This document shows, one piece after another, positions 8,392-15,438 of a stretch of 64,000 bases of DNA. Position numbers and translations under genes: made by a program. Each line of letters begins with the position of its first letter. Position 1 is the first letter of the stretch. Origin of the DNA: Intestinimonas timonensis (GTDB lineage Bacteria; Bacillota; Clostridia; Oscillospirales; Oscillospiraceae); assembly GCF_900626145.1 (NCBI RefSeq), contig NZ_LR130817.1, positions 772,698 through 836,697 of the forward strand, read 5' to 3'. Under the pieces are notes generated by a model. That model saw nothing but the letters and a program-made list of their open reading frames with translations, had not been told where the DNA came from and did no database searches.

Positions 8392-8751
8392 TTATGGTGT
8401 GGAGCCGGGCCTGGGAACGAGCAGGCCCTTCATAGATGGACTGCGATTGTGAAAATCCAGAACCAGCTGGATTTCTTCCCGGGTGCAGCCAAGGAGGAGT
8501 TTCACCTCGATGTCGCGCTTTTCCAGGTCCACGGTACAGATGATGGCGTTCAGGGACTGGGCGGGGGCTGAACCCTGCCAGACGTCCACGCCCTCACCGT
8601 CTGTGGAGGAGGTCTGCGCCAAGTAGCCGTAATCCAGGGGATAGGTGAGTGCGGGGAAGCGGGGATGAGCGGACCCCCGGGGACGGTCGATGACCAACTG
8701 AGAGCGACGGATCAGTTCGTCCAGCGCGGACCAGAAATCCGGATGTTCCAT
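8392..8751 (-). CDS. Inorganic pyrophosphatase-like small protein
   Basis: 119 residues from MEHPDFWSALDELI; the longer open frame runs into the T-box leader and is rejected, and AGGAGG stands before this ATG. The YPLDYGYL block followed by DGEGVDVWQG is the family-I pyrophosphatase signature, with acidic residues expected to bind metal. The protein is shorter than classical PpaA and matches short Firmicutes pyrophosphatase-like proteins. As first gene of the pheS-pheT transcript it would be made when Phe-tRNA is short; removing pyrophosphate would pull aminoacylation forward. That link is inference, and activity is unproven because the enzyme core is abbreviated. Confidence 0.75.
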   Translation of the reverse strand: MEHPDFWSALDELIRRSQLVIDRPRGSAHPRFPALTYPLDYGYLAQTSSTDGEGVDVWQGSAPAQSLNAIICTVDLEKRDIEVKLLLGCTREEIQLVLDFHNRSPSMKGLLVPRPGSTP

Positions 8752-8769
8752 AACTGCCTCCTGATTCAG

Positions 8770-9003
8770 ACGACAAAAAAGCCCTCCGTCCCACACTGGG
8801 ACGAAAGGCATGCCTTCCGCGGTACCACCCACGCTTCGCGGTCACCCGCGCACTTGAGGCCCCGTAACGGAGGGCGGCCGTCCCTGTCTCCAGGGCCGCT
8901 CCGGGGCGAACCAAGCACGGCGTCCGCAGTCTGGCTTTCAGCCGGTGACCAGACCTCTCTTGGCGGCGGTTTCGCACTATTTTCCCCTTCCACGCATTTA
9001 CAA
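8770..9003 (-). promoter_or_regulatory. Phe T-box leader with terminator
   Basis: On the minus strand the T-box GGGTGGTACCGCG is at about 8818-8830. It is followed by a terminator stem 8781-8793/8797-8809 with a T-run at 8775-8780. A Stem-I-like region lies upstream, and a UUC triplet at 8908-8910 in a predicted internal loop is the candidate Phe specifier. Uncharged tRNA-Phe should stabilise the antiterminator and turn on the downstream operon. Confidence 0.9.
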
Positions 9004-9009
9004 ATGTAC

Positions 9010-9038
9010 TTTATATCACATTGGCGGGAAAATTGCAA
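9010..9038 (-). promoter_or_regulatory. Promoter of the T-box/pheST operon
   Basis: TTGCAA (9033-9038), a 17-base spacer and TATAAA (9010-9015) on the minus strand, just upstream of the T-box leader: a good housekeeping-type promoter. Confidence 0.8.
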
Positions 9039-9114
9039 GATGAAATTGACTCAATACCTTCCAAGGGCTATAATGGGGGGCAGTTCAGCGCGAAAAAGAA
9101 AGGAGGCGGAGGAC

Positions 9115-10503
9115 GTGAAGCAGGACCGCCGGGCACTGCTCCTATACGAGCCTAACCTGTATAAGGCTTTCCTCACCCTGGCGCTGCCCGTGTTCGGGGC
9201 CAACTTTATGAAGGCGTTCAATGAGCTGGTGGACACCTTCTTTATCGGCCAGACGGCAAACTCAGTGGCCGCCCAGGCGGGGGTATCCATCTCCTGGCCC
9301 CTGATCAATATTTTCGCTGCTTTCCAGGTGGGTTTCGGGGTGGCCGGTGTGGCTGTGGTGAGCCAGCTCTTGGGGGCGGGACGCCGGGAGGAAGCCCGGG
9401 AGAACGCCGGGGTTCTGCTGGCGGTGGCCGTCCTCTTCGGCGTAGTGCTCAACGCCCTCCTCTATTTGGTGGCCCCCTGGGTCATGGCCTTTACCGGCGC
9501 CACCGGCGACGTCTTCACCTGCAGCGTCTCCTACCTCCGGGTGCGCTCCTTTGAGCTCATCTTCACCTTTATCTTCGCCGCCTTCCAGGCGGTGCGGCAG
9601 GCCCAGGGGGACACGGTGACCCCGGTGGTCTTGTCGGTGAGTGCTGTGCTGCTCAACATCGTGCTCACCGGTGCCTTTGTTCAGGGCCTGGGTATGGGGG
9701 TCTTTGGCGCAGGCCTGGCCACGGTGCTGGGCAACGTGGCCGTAGCACCGGTGTGCCTCTTCCTTCTCTTTTCCAAGCGGCAGGCCCTCCACCTGGAGTG
9801 GGGCCGCATCACCCTCTCGTGGCCCATCCTCTTCCGCCTGACCCGCATCGCCGCCCCGGCGGCCTTCAGCCAGGCCCTGAGCTCCCTGGGTTTTCTGGTG
9901 CTTCAGACCGTCATCCTCAGCTATGGCGAGGCGGTGACGGCGGCCTTCAGCATCGGGAACAAGATCTCCAATATTCTCCTCATGCCGGTGCTGGCTCTGG
10001 GGTCTGTGCTGGCGGCCTATGTGGGTCAGAACATCGGTGCCGGGAATGGCGACCGGGCCCGGCAGGCCTACCGGGTGAGCCGAAATATCGGTTTTGCCAT
10101 CGCTGTGGTGGGGAGCCTGATCCTGCTGCCCTTCCGGGTGGAGCTGGTTGGGCTCCTCAGCAATGACGGTGCTACCCGCATCGCCGCCGTGGAGTACATG
10201 TTCTGGGTGCTCCTCACCCAGCCCCTCATGTCCCTCTTCCAGAATTATCTTGGGGTATTCAACGGCTCCGGTAAGACCATCTACGCCTTCTGGATGTCCA
10301 CCGCCCGTCTGTGGCTGGTGCGGCTCCCACTCATCATGTTTTTCAAGCATTTTACCGCCGTGGGCAGCACCGGTGTCTGGTATGCCATGGTATTGAGTAA
10401 TTTTGTCATCCTGTTCCTTGGAGCCTTCCTGTACCGCAGGGTAGATTTTACCCCCTGCCGGGCAGTAATGGAGGAGGAACAGGCTGCGTTTGAGAATTTG
10501 TAG
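9115..10503 (+). CDS. MATE family efflux transporter
   Basis: 462 residues from the GTG at 9115, chosen because AAAGGAGGCGG lies six bases upstream; the much longer open frame only reads through the antisense T-box leader. It is a twelve-helix membrane protein of the MATE/NorM type, exporting cationic compounds in exchange for Na+ or H+. The two homologous halves each begin with an LPVFGANFMKAF- or APAAFSQALSSLG-like helix, with AVRQAQGDT and GVFNGSGKT repeats at matching places. The substrate cannot be read from sequence. nnr begins 13 bases downstream. Confidence 0.88.
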   Translation: MKQDRRALLLYEPNLYKAFLTLALPVFGANFMKAFNELVDTFFIGQTANSVAAQAGVSISWPLINIFAAFQVGFGVAGVAVVSQLLGAGRREEARENAGVLLAVAVLFGVVLNALLYLVAPWVMAFTGATGDVFTCSVSYLRVRSFELIFTFIFAAFQAVRQAQGDTVTPVVLSVSAVLLNIVLTGAFVQGLGMGVFGAGLATVLGNVAVAPVCLFLLFSKRQALHLEWGRITLSWPILFRLTRIAAPAAFSQALSSLGFLVLQTVILSYGEAVTAAFSIGNKISNILLMPVLALGSVLAAYVGQNIGAGNGDRARQAYRVSRNIGFAIAVVGSLILLPFRVELVGLLSNDGATRIAAVEYMFWVLLTQPLMSLFQNYLGVFNGSGKTIYAFWMSTARLWLVRLPLIMFFKHFTAVGSTGVWYAMVLSNFVILFLGAFLYRRVDFTPCRAVMEEEQAAFENL

Positions 10504-10516
10504 GAGGAATTGATTG

Positions 10517-12052
10517 ATGAAGATCGCCACATCGGAACAGATGCGGGGACTGGACCGATCCGCCATCCGGGAGCGGGGTATTCCCTCTCTGCAGCTCATG
10601 GACAGGGCCGCCGCCGCAGTGGTGGAGCGCTGTCTGGAGCGGATGGCGGGGAAGGAGAAAAAAAGGGTGGCCGTTTTCTGCGGCGCCGGTAACAACGGCG
10701 GAGACGGTGTAGCCGCCGCCCGGCAGCTGATGGAGGCCGGCGTGGAGGTCCGCTGCTTCCTGGTGGGTCGCCGAGACAAGATGACGCCCGACTGCCGGGA
10801 GATGGAAGCCCATTTGGAGGCAGCGGGTGGAAAGTTAGAGGACTTTACAGCTGATCCGGCTTTTGCGTCCTGGTGCCTGGGCTGTGATCTGATGGTGGAC
10901 GCCCTCTTCGGCATTGGACTCAATACGGAGCTGCGGGGAGACGCCTATACCGCCGTACAGATGATGAACACCTGCTCGGTGCCGGTGGTGGCAGTGGACA
11001 TCGCCAGCGGAGTAGAGGCCGATACCGGTCGGGTGTTGGGCTGTGCGGTAGAGGCGGTGGAGACCGTTACCTTCACGTTGCCCAAGGTGGGCAATCTTCT
11101 GGGGGAGGGAGGCACCTTGGCTGGCCAGCTCACTGTGGCCGACATCGGTATCCCTGACGACCTTGTCCGGAAGCTGGAGAGCAATCTCCATGCTGTCTTT
11201 CCCCAGGAGCTTTACCTGCCCAGAAGAGACCGGGATTCCCATAAGGGGAATTATGGTAAAGTATATATCCTTGCGGGCAGCGTGGGGTACAGCGGCGCCC
11301 CGATCCTGGCTGCCCGGGCGGCGGTGCGGTGTGGGTCCGGCCAGGTATCCCTGGGAGTGCCGGGTCCGGTGTGGCCCATTGCCGCCCAAAAGCTGGACGA
11401 AGCCATGCCGCATCCGCTCCCTGCCTCCAAGGACGGCATGCTCTCTCTGGAGGCCGCTGAGGAGGTGCTGCGACGGTTGGAACCCTGCGGTGTGTGCCTC
11501 ATCGGTCCCGGCTTGGGCCGGGGCAACAGCGTGGGCTCCGTGGTGCGGCATCTGCTGAAGACGATTCGGCTTCCCGTGGTGCTGGACGCCGACGGCATAA
11601 ACGCCCTGGCGGGGCATATAGATGGATTGGATGTCCGCCAGGGGGAATGTACGGTGCTCACTCCCCATGACGGCGAGTTTGCCCGGCTGGGTGGGGATCT
11701 CTCCTCCGGGGACCGACTCTCGGCGGCCCGGACCTTTGCCGCCGAGCACGGCTGTGTGTTGGTGCTCAAGGGACACCGCACCATCACAGCCTTCCCCGAC
11801 GGAGAGGCCTATGTGAACACCACCGGCAACCCCGGTATGGCCAAGGGGGGCAGCGGAGATGTGCTCAGCGGTATGATCCTTTCCCTGCTGGGCCAGGGGT
11901 TCCCACCCCGGGTAGCGGTACCTATGGCGGTGTGTCTCCACGGCATGGCGGGCGATGTGTGTGCCGGGGAGCTGGGGGAGTACGGCATGACCCCCGGCGA
12001 CATGATCGACCGGCTCCCGCTGGTGCTCAAGGGCATCATAAGAAACAACTGA
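10517..12052 (+). CDS. nnr: Bifunctional NAD(P)H-hydrate repair enzyme
   Basis: 511 residues from ATG 10517 (TAGGAGG nine bases upstream), the usual fusion length. The N-terminal YjeF_N domain (about 1-215) has FCGAGNNGGDGVAAARQL and epimerises damaged NAD(P)HX. The C-terminal ADP-dependent dehydratase (about 225-505) has VLDADGINAL, LTPHDGEFARL and NPGMAKGGSGDVLSG, the nucleotide-binding signature. Together they repair hydrated NADH and NADPH. It follows the MATE gene closely and precedes a lipoprotein and alr. In many Firmicutes nnr neighbours acpS and alr, so only acpS is missing here. Confidence 0.95.
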   Translation: MKIATSEQMRGLDRSAIRERGIPSLQLMDRAAAAVVERCLERMAGKEKKRVAVFCGAGNNGGDGVAAARQLMEAGVEVRCFLVGRRDKMTPDCREMEAHLEAAGGKLEDFTADPAFASWCLGCDLMVDALFGIGLNTELRGDAYTAVQMMNTCSVPVVAVDIASGVEADTGRVLGCAVEAVETVTFTLPKVGNLLGEGGTLAGQLTVADIGIPDDLVRKLESNLHAVFPQELYLPRRDRDSHKGNYGKVYILAGSVGYSGAPILAARAAVRCGSGQVSLGVPGPVWPIAAQKLDEAMPHPLPASKDGMLSLEAAEEVLRRLEPCGVCLIGPGLGRGNSVGSVVRHLLKTIRLPVVLDADGINALAGHIDGLDVRQGECTVLTPHDGEFARLGGDLSSGDRLSAARTFAAEHGCVLVLKGHRTITAFPDGEAYVNTTGNPGMAKGGSGDVLSGMILSLLGQGFPPRVAVPMAVCLHGMAGDVCAGELGEYGMTPGDMIDRLPLVLKGIIRNN

Positions 12053-12082
12053 GCACCGAAAACCAGGACAGGAGGCGGAGCT

Positions 12083-12697
12083 GTGCGCAGAGCGGCTTGC
12101 GCACTGATGATGACCCTGTGCCTCATGCTCTCCGGATGCGGCGGGCAGGCCACAGATGAAGTAGACCAGCTGACCCTGGACATCCGGGGAGAGTATTTGG
12201 CTCTGGATCGGGTGACGGCACAAATGGAGGTGGGCGCAGATTACGGCCGCCGCGTGTATGCCTACACCATGGAGCTGGACTGGCAGCGGGAAGGGGACAC
12301 CACTGTCGCCGTGACCGCACCGGAGACGGTGGCTGGGATCACCGCCCGGATCTCTGCCGGAGAGACCTTCCTGGAGTACGACGGCGTCAGTTTGGAGACA
12401 GGTCCACTGGATGAAAGTGGGCTCTCCCCTGTGGGGGCAGGTATTTTCCTGATGAAGGCTGCCACTGAGGGGTTTATTGCCGAGAGCGGTTTCGATATTC
12501 TGGAGGAGCGGGACTGTTTGCGGCTCCTATGCCGGGACCCGGAGGGGGCGCCGGGGGAGGGGACGGAGTGCACCCTCTGGTTTGACAAAGATACTCATGA
12601 CCTGTTGCGGGGGGAGATCTCCACGGACGGTCAGCGGGTCATCGAATGTACCTTTACCTCGTTTGTCAGAGTGGAGACGACGGGAGAAGACACATAG
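12083..12697 (+). CDS. Lipoprotein, LolA/germination-like small exported protein
   Basis: 204 residues from GTG 12083 with ACAGGAGGCGG upstream. A lipoprotein signal is clear: positive MRR, a hydrophobic stretch, then LMLSGCGG with the lipobox cysteine near residue 19. The rest is beta-rich (repeated YTMELDWQREGDTTVAVTAPE-type strands), resembling outer-leaflet carrier folds such as LolA-like lipoproteins of Firmicutes; that comparison is weak. It sits between nnr and alr in one transcript. In related Clostridia a similar lipoprotein often accompanies alr, so a cell-envelope role is plausible but unproven. Confidence 0.7.
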   Translation: MRRAACALMMTLCLMLSGCGGQATDEVDQLTLDIRGEYLALDRVTAQMEVGADYGRRVYAYTMELDWQREGDTTVAVTAPETVAGITARISAGETFLEYDGVSLETGPLDESGLSPVGAGIFLMKAATEGFIAESGFDILEERDCLRLLCRDPEGAPGEGTECTLWFDKDTHDLLRGEISTDGQRVIECTFTSFVRVETTGEDT

Positions 12698-12730
12698 AGG
12701 CCCAAACATAGATAGTGAGGCGTAAAAGTC

Positions 12731-13846
12731 ATGGAAGATGCACAGAAGAGGACCTGGGCAGAGATCGACTTGGGACGGCTGGCGCGGAACTACCACGCCC
12801 TCCGGGGACTGACGCCGCCTGGGTGTAAATTCCTAGGTGTTGTGAAGGCCAACGCCTATGGCCATGGCGCTGTGCCGGTGGCCAAAAAGCTGGAGGAGCT
12901 GGGGGCGGATTACCTGGCGGTGGCCTGCTTGGACGAGGCTCTGGAGCTGCGGAACGCCGGCATCCAAATTCCCATCCTCATCCTGGGGGTGACGCCGGCG
13001 GAATATGCCGGTGTCCTGCTGGAGCATGATATCACCCAGGCGGTAGGGGATCTGGAGCTTGCCCAGGCCCTCTCGGCCGCCGGTGTGGCGGCGGGGCGCA
13101 AGGCCAAGGTCCACATCAAGGTGGATACAGGTATGTCCCGGCTGGGCTTTTTGTGGAGTCAGGGGGCAGAGGAGGATATCCGCCGTGTGTACGGCCTGCC
13201 CGGCCTGGAGTGTGAGGGAATCTTTACCCATTTCGCCAACGCCGACGGGGATGAGACCTACACCATGGAGCAGTTTACCCGCTTTCTGGACCTGCTGGGC
13301 CACCTGGAGCGGGAGGGTGTGACCTTCCCAATTCGCCATTGCGCCGCCAGCGCCGCTGTGTTAAACTATCCCTGTACCCATTTGGATATGGTCCGGCCCG
13401 GGATCGCCCTCTATGGCCACTATCCCGCCGCCGGTATGGAGTATACCTGCCCTCTGGAGCCGGTCATGACCCTGAAGACCCGGGTGGCGGCGGTCCGCAG
13501 CTTGGCTGACGGTACGCCGGTAAGCTACGGCTGCACCCATGTCCTGAAACGGGACAGCCGCCTGGCCGTGTTGCCCGTGGGCTACGCAGATGGCTTCTTC
13601 CGCCTGTTTTCCAACCGGCTGGAGGTGGAGATCAGAGGCCAGAAGGTGCCGTTGGTGGGTCGGGTGTGCATGGACATGTGTATGGCCGACGTCACCGACC
13701 TGCGAGAGGTGAAGGCCGGCGACGTGGTGACCCTCTATGGTGACGAGGTGCCGGTGGAGAACGGCGCCGATCTGGTGGGCACCATCCAGTACGAGCTCCT
13801 CTGCGACGTGGCGCCCCGGGTGCCCCGGATCTACCTGGAGGGCTGA
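12731..13846 (+). CDS. alr: Alanine racemase
   Basis: 371 residues. It interconverts L- and D-alanine for peptidoglycan. The PLP lysine is Lys39 in VVKANAYGHGA; the second catalytic tyrosine region lies in the C-terminal beta domain, near PVSYGCTHVL and LPVGYADGF. Also seen are HIKVDTGMSRLGF and VGRVCMDMCMADVT. The start has TGAGGCG upstream. It follows the lipoprotein by 33 bases, and a GC-rich hairpin (13898-13917) after its stop may end the transcript. A mazF-like gene follows, echoing the Bacillus alr-ndoA order. Confidence 0.96.
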   Translation: MEDAQKRTWAEIDLGRLARNYHALRGLTPPGCKFLGVVKANAYGHGAVPVAKKLEELGADYLAVACLDEALELRNAGIQIPILILGVTPAEYAGVLLEHDITQAVGDLELAQALSAAGVAAGRKAKVHIKVDTGMSRLGFLWSQGAEEDIRRVYGLPGLECEGIFTHFANADGDETYTMEQFTRFLDLLGHLEREGVTFPIRHCAASAAVLNYPCTHLDMVRPGIALYGHYPAAGMEYTCPLEPVMTLKTRVAAVRSLADGTPVSYGCTHVLKRDSRLAVLPVGYADGFFRLFSNRLEVEIRGQKVPLVGRVCMDMCMADVTDLREVKAGDVVTLYGDEVPVENGADLVGTIQYELLCDVAPRVPRIYLEG

Positions 13847-13897
13847 ACGGCCCCATCCCGCCGGGCATATGCTGAAGGGGGAGGTTCCGCCGGGCAG

Positions 13898-13930
13898 GCG
13901 GCGGGAGGGCCCGCCGCGCTTCAATTTTAG
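13898..13930 (+). terminator. Probable weak terminator after alr
   Basis: GCGGCGGG/CCCGCCGC stem (13898-13905 and 13910-13917) followed by a T-rich but imperfect tail. It overlaps the upstream part of the next promoter. Confidence 0.45.
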
Positions 13931-13946
13931 AGACCTGGCGTATAAT
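13918..13946 (+). promoter_or_regulatory. Promoter upstream of the mazF-like gene
   Basis: A perfect TATAAT at 13941-13946; the -35 region 17 bases upstream (GCTTCA) is poor. It suggests the toxin-like gene has its own transcript in addition to any readthrough from alr. Confidence 0.55.
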
Positions 13947-14041
13947 TCCCGCCGCCCCGTGGGAGAATCATAGTGTCGGTGTTACATAGGCTTCGGCCTT
14001 GGTGACGCCGGGCACTATCTTCCAGCGGAGTGTGAGCATAC

Positions 14042-14407
14042 GTGGACAACAGCGTAAAACGCGGCGATATTTTTTACGCCGATCTGAGCCCTGTGGTGGG
14101 GAGTGAGCAGGGGGGCGTCCGCCCGGTGCTGATCATTCAGAACAACACCGGCAACCGCCACAGCCCCACGGTCATCGCGGCCGCCATCACATCTCAGACG
14201 GGGAAGGCCAAGCTCCCCACCCACATCGAGCTGGCCGCCATGAGCTGCGGACTGCCCAAGGATTCTGTGATCCTGCTGGAACAGATCCGGACCCTGGACA
14301 AACGGCGGCTCCGGGAACGGATGGGCTGCCTGGATGAGAAGCTGATGCACCGGGTGGACTCCGCCATTGCCGTCAGCTTTGGTCTGCATCCGGAAGAACT
14401 GGTATAA
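14042..14407 (+). CDS. MazF/PemK-type endoribonuclease (EndoA-like)
   Basis: 121 residues from GTG 14042. Family features: [30 protein letters not shown], with the conserved RG-Y-ADL start and the QGG-RP loop that holds the catalytic Arg, then [16 protein letters not shown] and the terminal helix. Bacillus EndoA cleaves mRNA at short motifs and is held by an antitoxin encoded just upstream, between alr and the toxin. Here the 195-base alr-mazF gap has no recognisable MazE-like frame; it holds a hairpin and a promoter. A terminator follows (14409-14448). The identity is secure, the toxin role less so. Confidence 0.92.
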   Translation: MDNSVKRGDIFYADLSPVVGSEQGGVRPVLIIQNNTGNRHSPTVIAAAITSQTGKAKLPTHIELAAMSCGLPKDSVILLEQIRTLDKRRLRERMGCLDEKLMHRVDSAIAVSFGLHPEELV

Positions 14408-14408
14408 G

Positions 14409-14448
14409 GGACAGCCGGTCGGACGCCGGTCCGGCCGGTCCCTCTTTT
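14409..14448 (+). terminator. Terminator after the mazF-like gene
   Basis: GGGAC-GCCGGTCGGAC pairing with GTCCGGCCGGTCCC, followed by TCTTTTTT. Confidence 0.85.
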
Positions 14449-14466
14449 TTACTATGGAGGTTACAT

Positions 14467-15000
14467 ATGAAAACGCGCCGCAAAACCCTTTTCACCACCG
14501 TCCTCTCCGTGGGCGTCCTCACCCTGTTGCTGGGGGCCGCCGCGGGGAGCCAGACCGACCCTCTGGTCACCATGAGCTATCTCAACGACGTCAACACCCC
14601 CGCCATTCTCAAGCAGGTGGACGCCAAGCTGGACAGCCGGGAGCAGGCTCTGGTGGACAAGCTGGATGGGGTGGCCGACGCCTATGCCCAGGAGGTGGAG
14701 TCTCTCATGGGCACTTCCTCCGGCAGTGGTACCGCTTCTTCTGTTTTCTCCGTGGTGACGGTGAAGGCAGAACAGCAGCTGCTGGGCTCCACCGGCTGTG
14801 AGCTGCTGCTGCGAAGCGGTTCCGCCACCTGTGTGGCGGCCTCTGCACCCGGGCTGGTGGACTCCACGGAGGGTTCCACTCTGGCCTCCGGCGGCGCTGT
14901 GCAGCCCAACCACCTCTACCTCATCACCGCCGACGGCAGAGGGCTGAAGGCCACCGCCGACGCCACGGTAATGGTCCGGGGCAGCTACACCATTTCCTGA
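14467..15000 (+). CDS. Exported or membrane-anchored protein of unknown function
   Basis: 177 residues, start ATG behind TATGGAGG. After KTRRK comes a hydrophobic segment (about 8-27) that is a signal peptide or anchor. A polar helical region (KQVDAKLDSREQALVDKLDGVADAYAQEVESLMG) follows, then a Ser/Gly linker and a small beta-rich C-terminal half. I do not recognise the family. Codon use matches its neighbours. It lies 17 bases upstream of csoR and probably shares its transcript, but no metal-binding pattern is visible, so a role in metal handling is not supported. Confidence 0.65.
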   Translation: MKTRRKTLFTTVLSVGVLTLLLGAAAGSQTDPLVTMSYLNDVNTPAILKQVDAKLDSREQALVDKLDGVADAYAQEVESLMGTSSGSGTASSVFSVVTVKAEQQLLGSTGCELLLRSGSATCVAASAPGLVDSTEGSTLASGGAVQPNHLYLITADGRGLKATADATVMVRGSYTIS

Positions 15001-15017
15001 GGCGGGAGGGGAATACA

Positions 15018-15293
15018 ATGAGACAGTGCATGGACGCAGAGAACCTTCACCGCCGGCTCAAAAAGATCATTGGACAGGTACAGGCCATTGACCGCATGGT
15101 GGATGAGGATGTTCCCTGTGAGGATGTGCTTTTACAAATCAACGCCGCCAAATCCGCCCTCCACAAGGTAGGGCAGGTGGTGCTGGAGGGACACATCAAC
15201 CACTGTGTCCGGGACGGAATCGAGCACGGCGATGCCGAGCAGACCATTGCCAGCTTTACCAAGGCTGTGGAGCGGTTCGCCAACATGAAATGA
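15018..15293 (+). CDS. csoR: CsoR/FrmR family metal-sensing repressor
   Basis: 91 residues, all-helical, with ENLHRRLKKIIGQVQAIDRMV at the N-terminus that marks the family. The Cu(I)-site pattern Cys-His-Cys is present at Cys34, His59 and Cys63. Such proteins bind operators when apo and release on metal binding. A matching operator (TATACCC-N4-GGGTATA) lies inside the promoter of the P-type ATPase 150 bp downstream, so the ATPase is the likely target. The gene ends at its own terminator and is probably co-transcribed with the upstream exported protein. Copper sensing is inferred from residues; related members sense other signals. Confidence 0.9.
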   Translation: MRQCMDAENLHRRLKKIIGQVQAIDRMVDEDVPCEDVLLQINAAKSALHKVGQVVLEGHINHCVRDGIEHGDAEQTIASFTKAVERFANMK

Positions 15294-15300
15294 CGACTGA

Positions 15301-15340
15301 GATCCCTGGGCGGAGCCAAGCTCCGTCCGGGGATCTTTTT
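15301..15340 (+). terminator. Terminator after csoR
   Basis: GATCCC-TGG-GCGGAG / CTCCG-TCC-GGGGATC stem with TTTTT; it separates csoR from the ATPase transcript. Confidence 0.88.
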
Positions 15341-15361
15341 GTCTTTGGTCCGTAGATCCTC

Positions 15362-15390
15362 TTGACAACCTATACCCCCATGGGTATAAT
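15362..15390 (+). promoter_or_regulatory. Consensus promoter with embedded CsoR-type operator
   Basis: TTGACA (15362-15367), 17 bases, TATAAT (15385-15390), both perfect. The 18-bp palindrome TATACCCCCATGGGTATA (15371-15388) fills the spacer and overlaps the -10, so a bound repressor would block RNA polymerase. A second GGGTATA-like half lies at about 15414. Confidence 0.9.
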
Positions 15391-15438
15391 CATGGGCATA
15401 AAGAAACCATAAGGGGTATAGGTATCTGGAGGTGGCGT

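Noticed and set aside
8665..9114. N-terminal extension of the MATE gene
   Set aside because: It reads through the antisense Phe T-box and promoter; GTG 9115 has a proper ribosome site.
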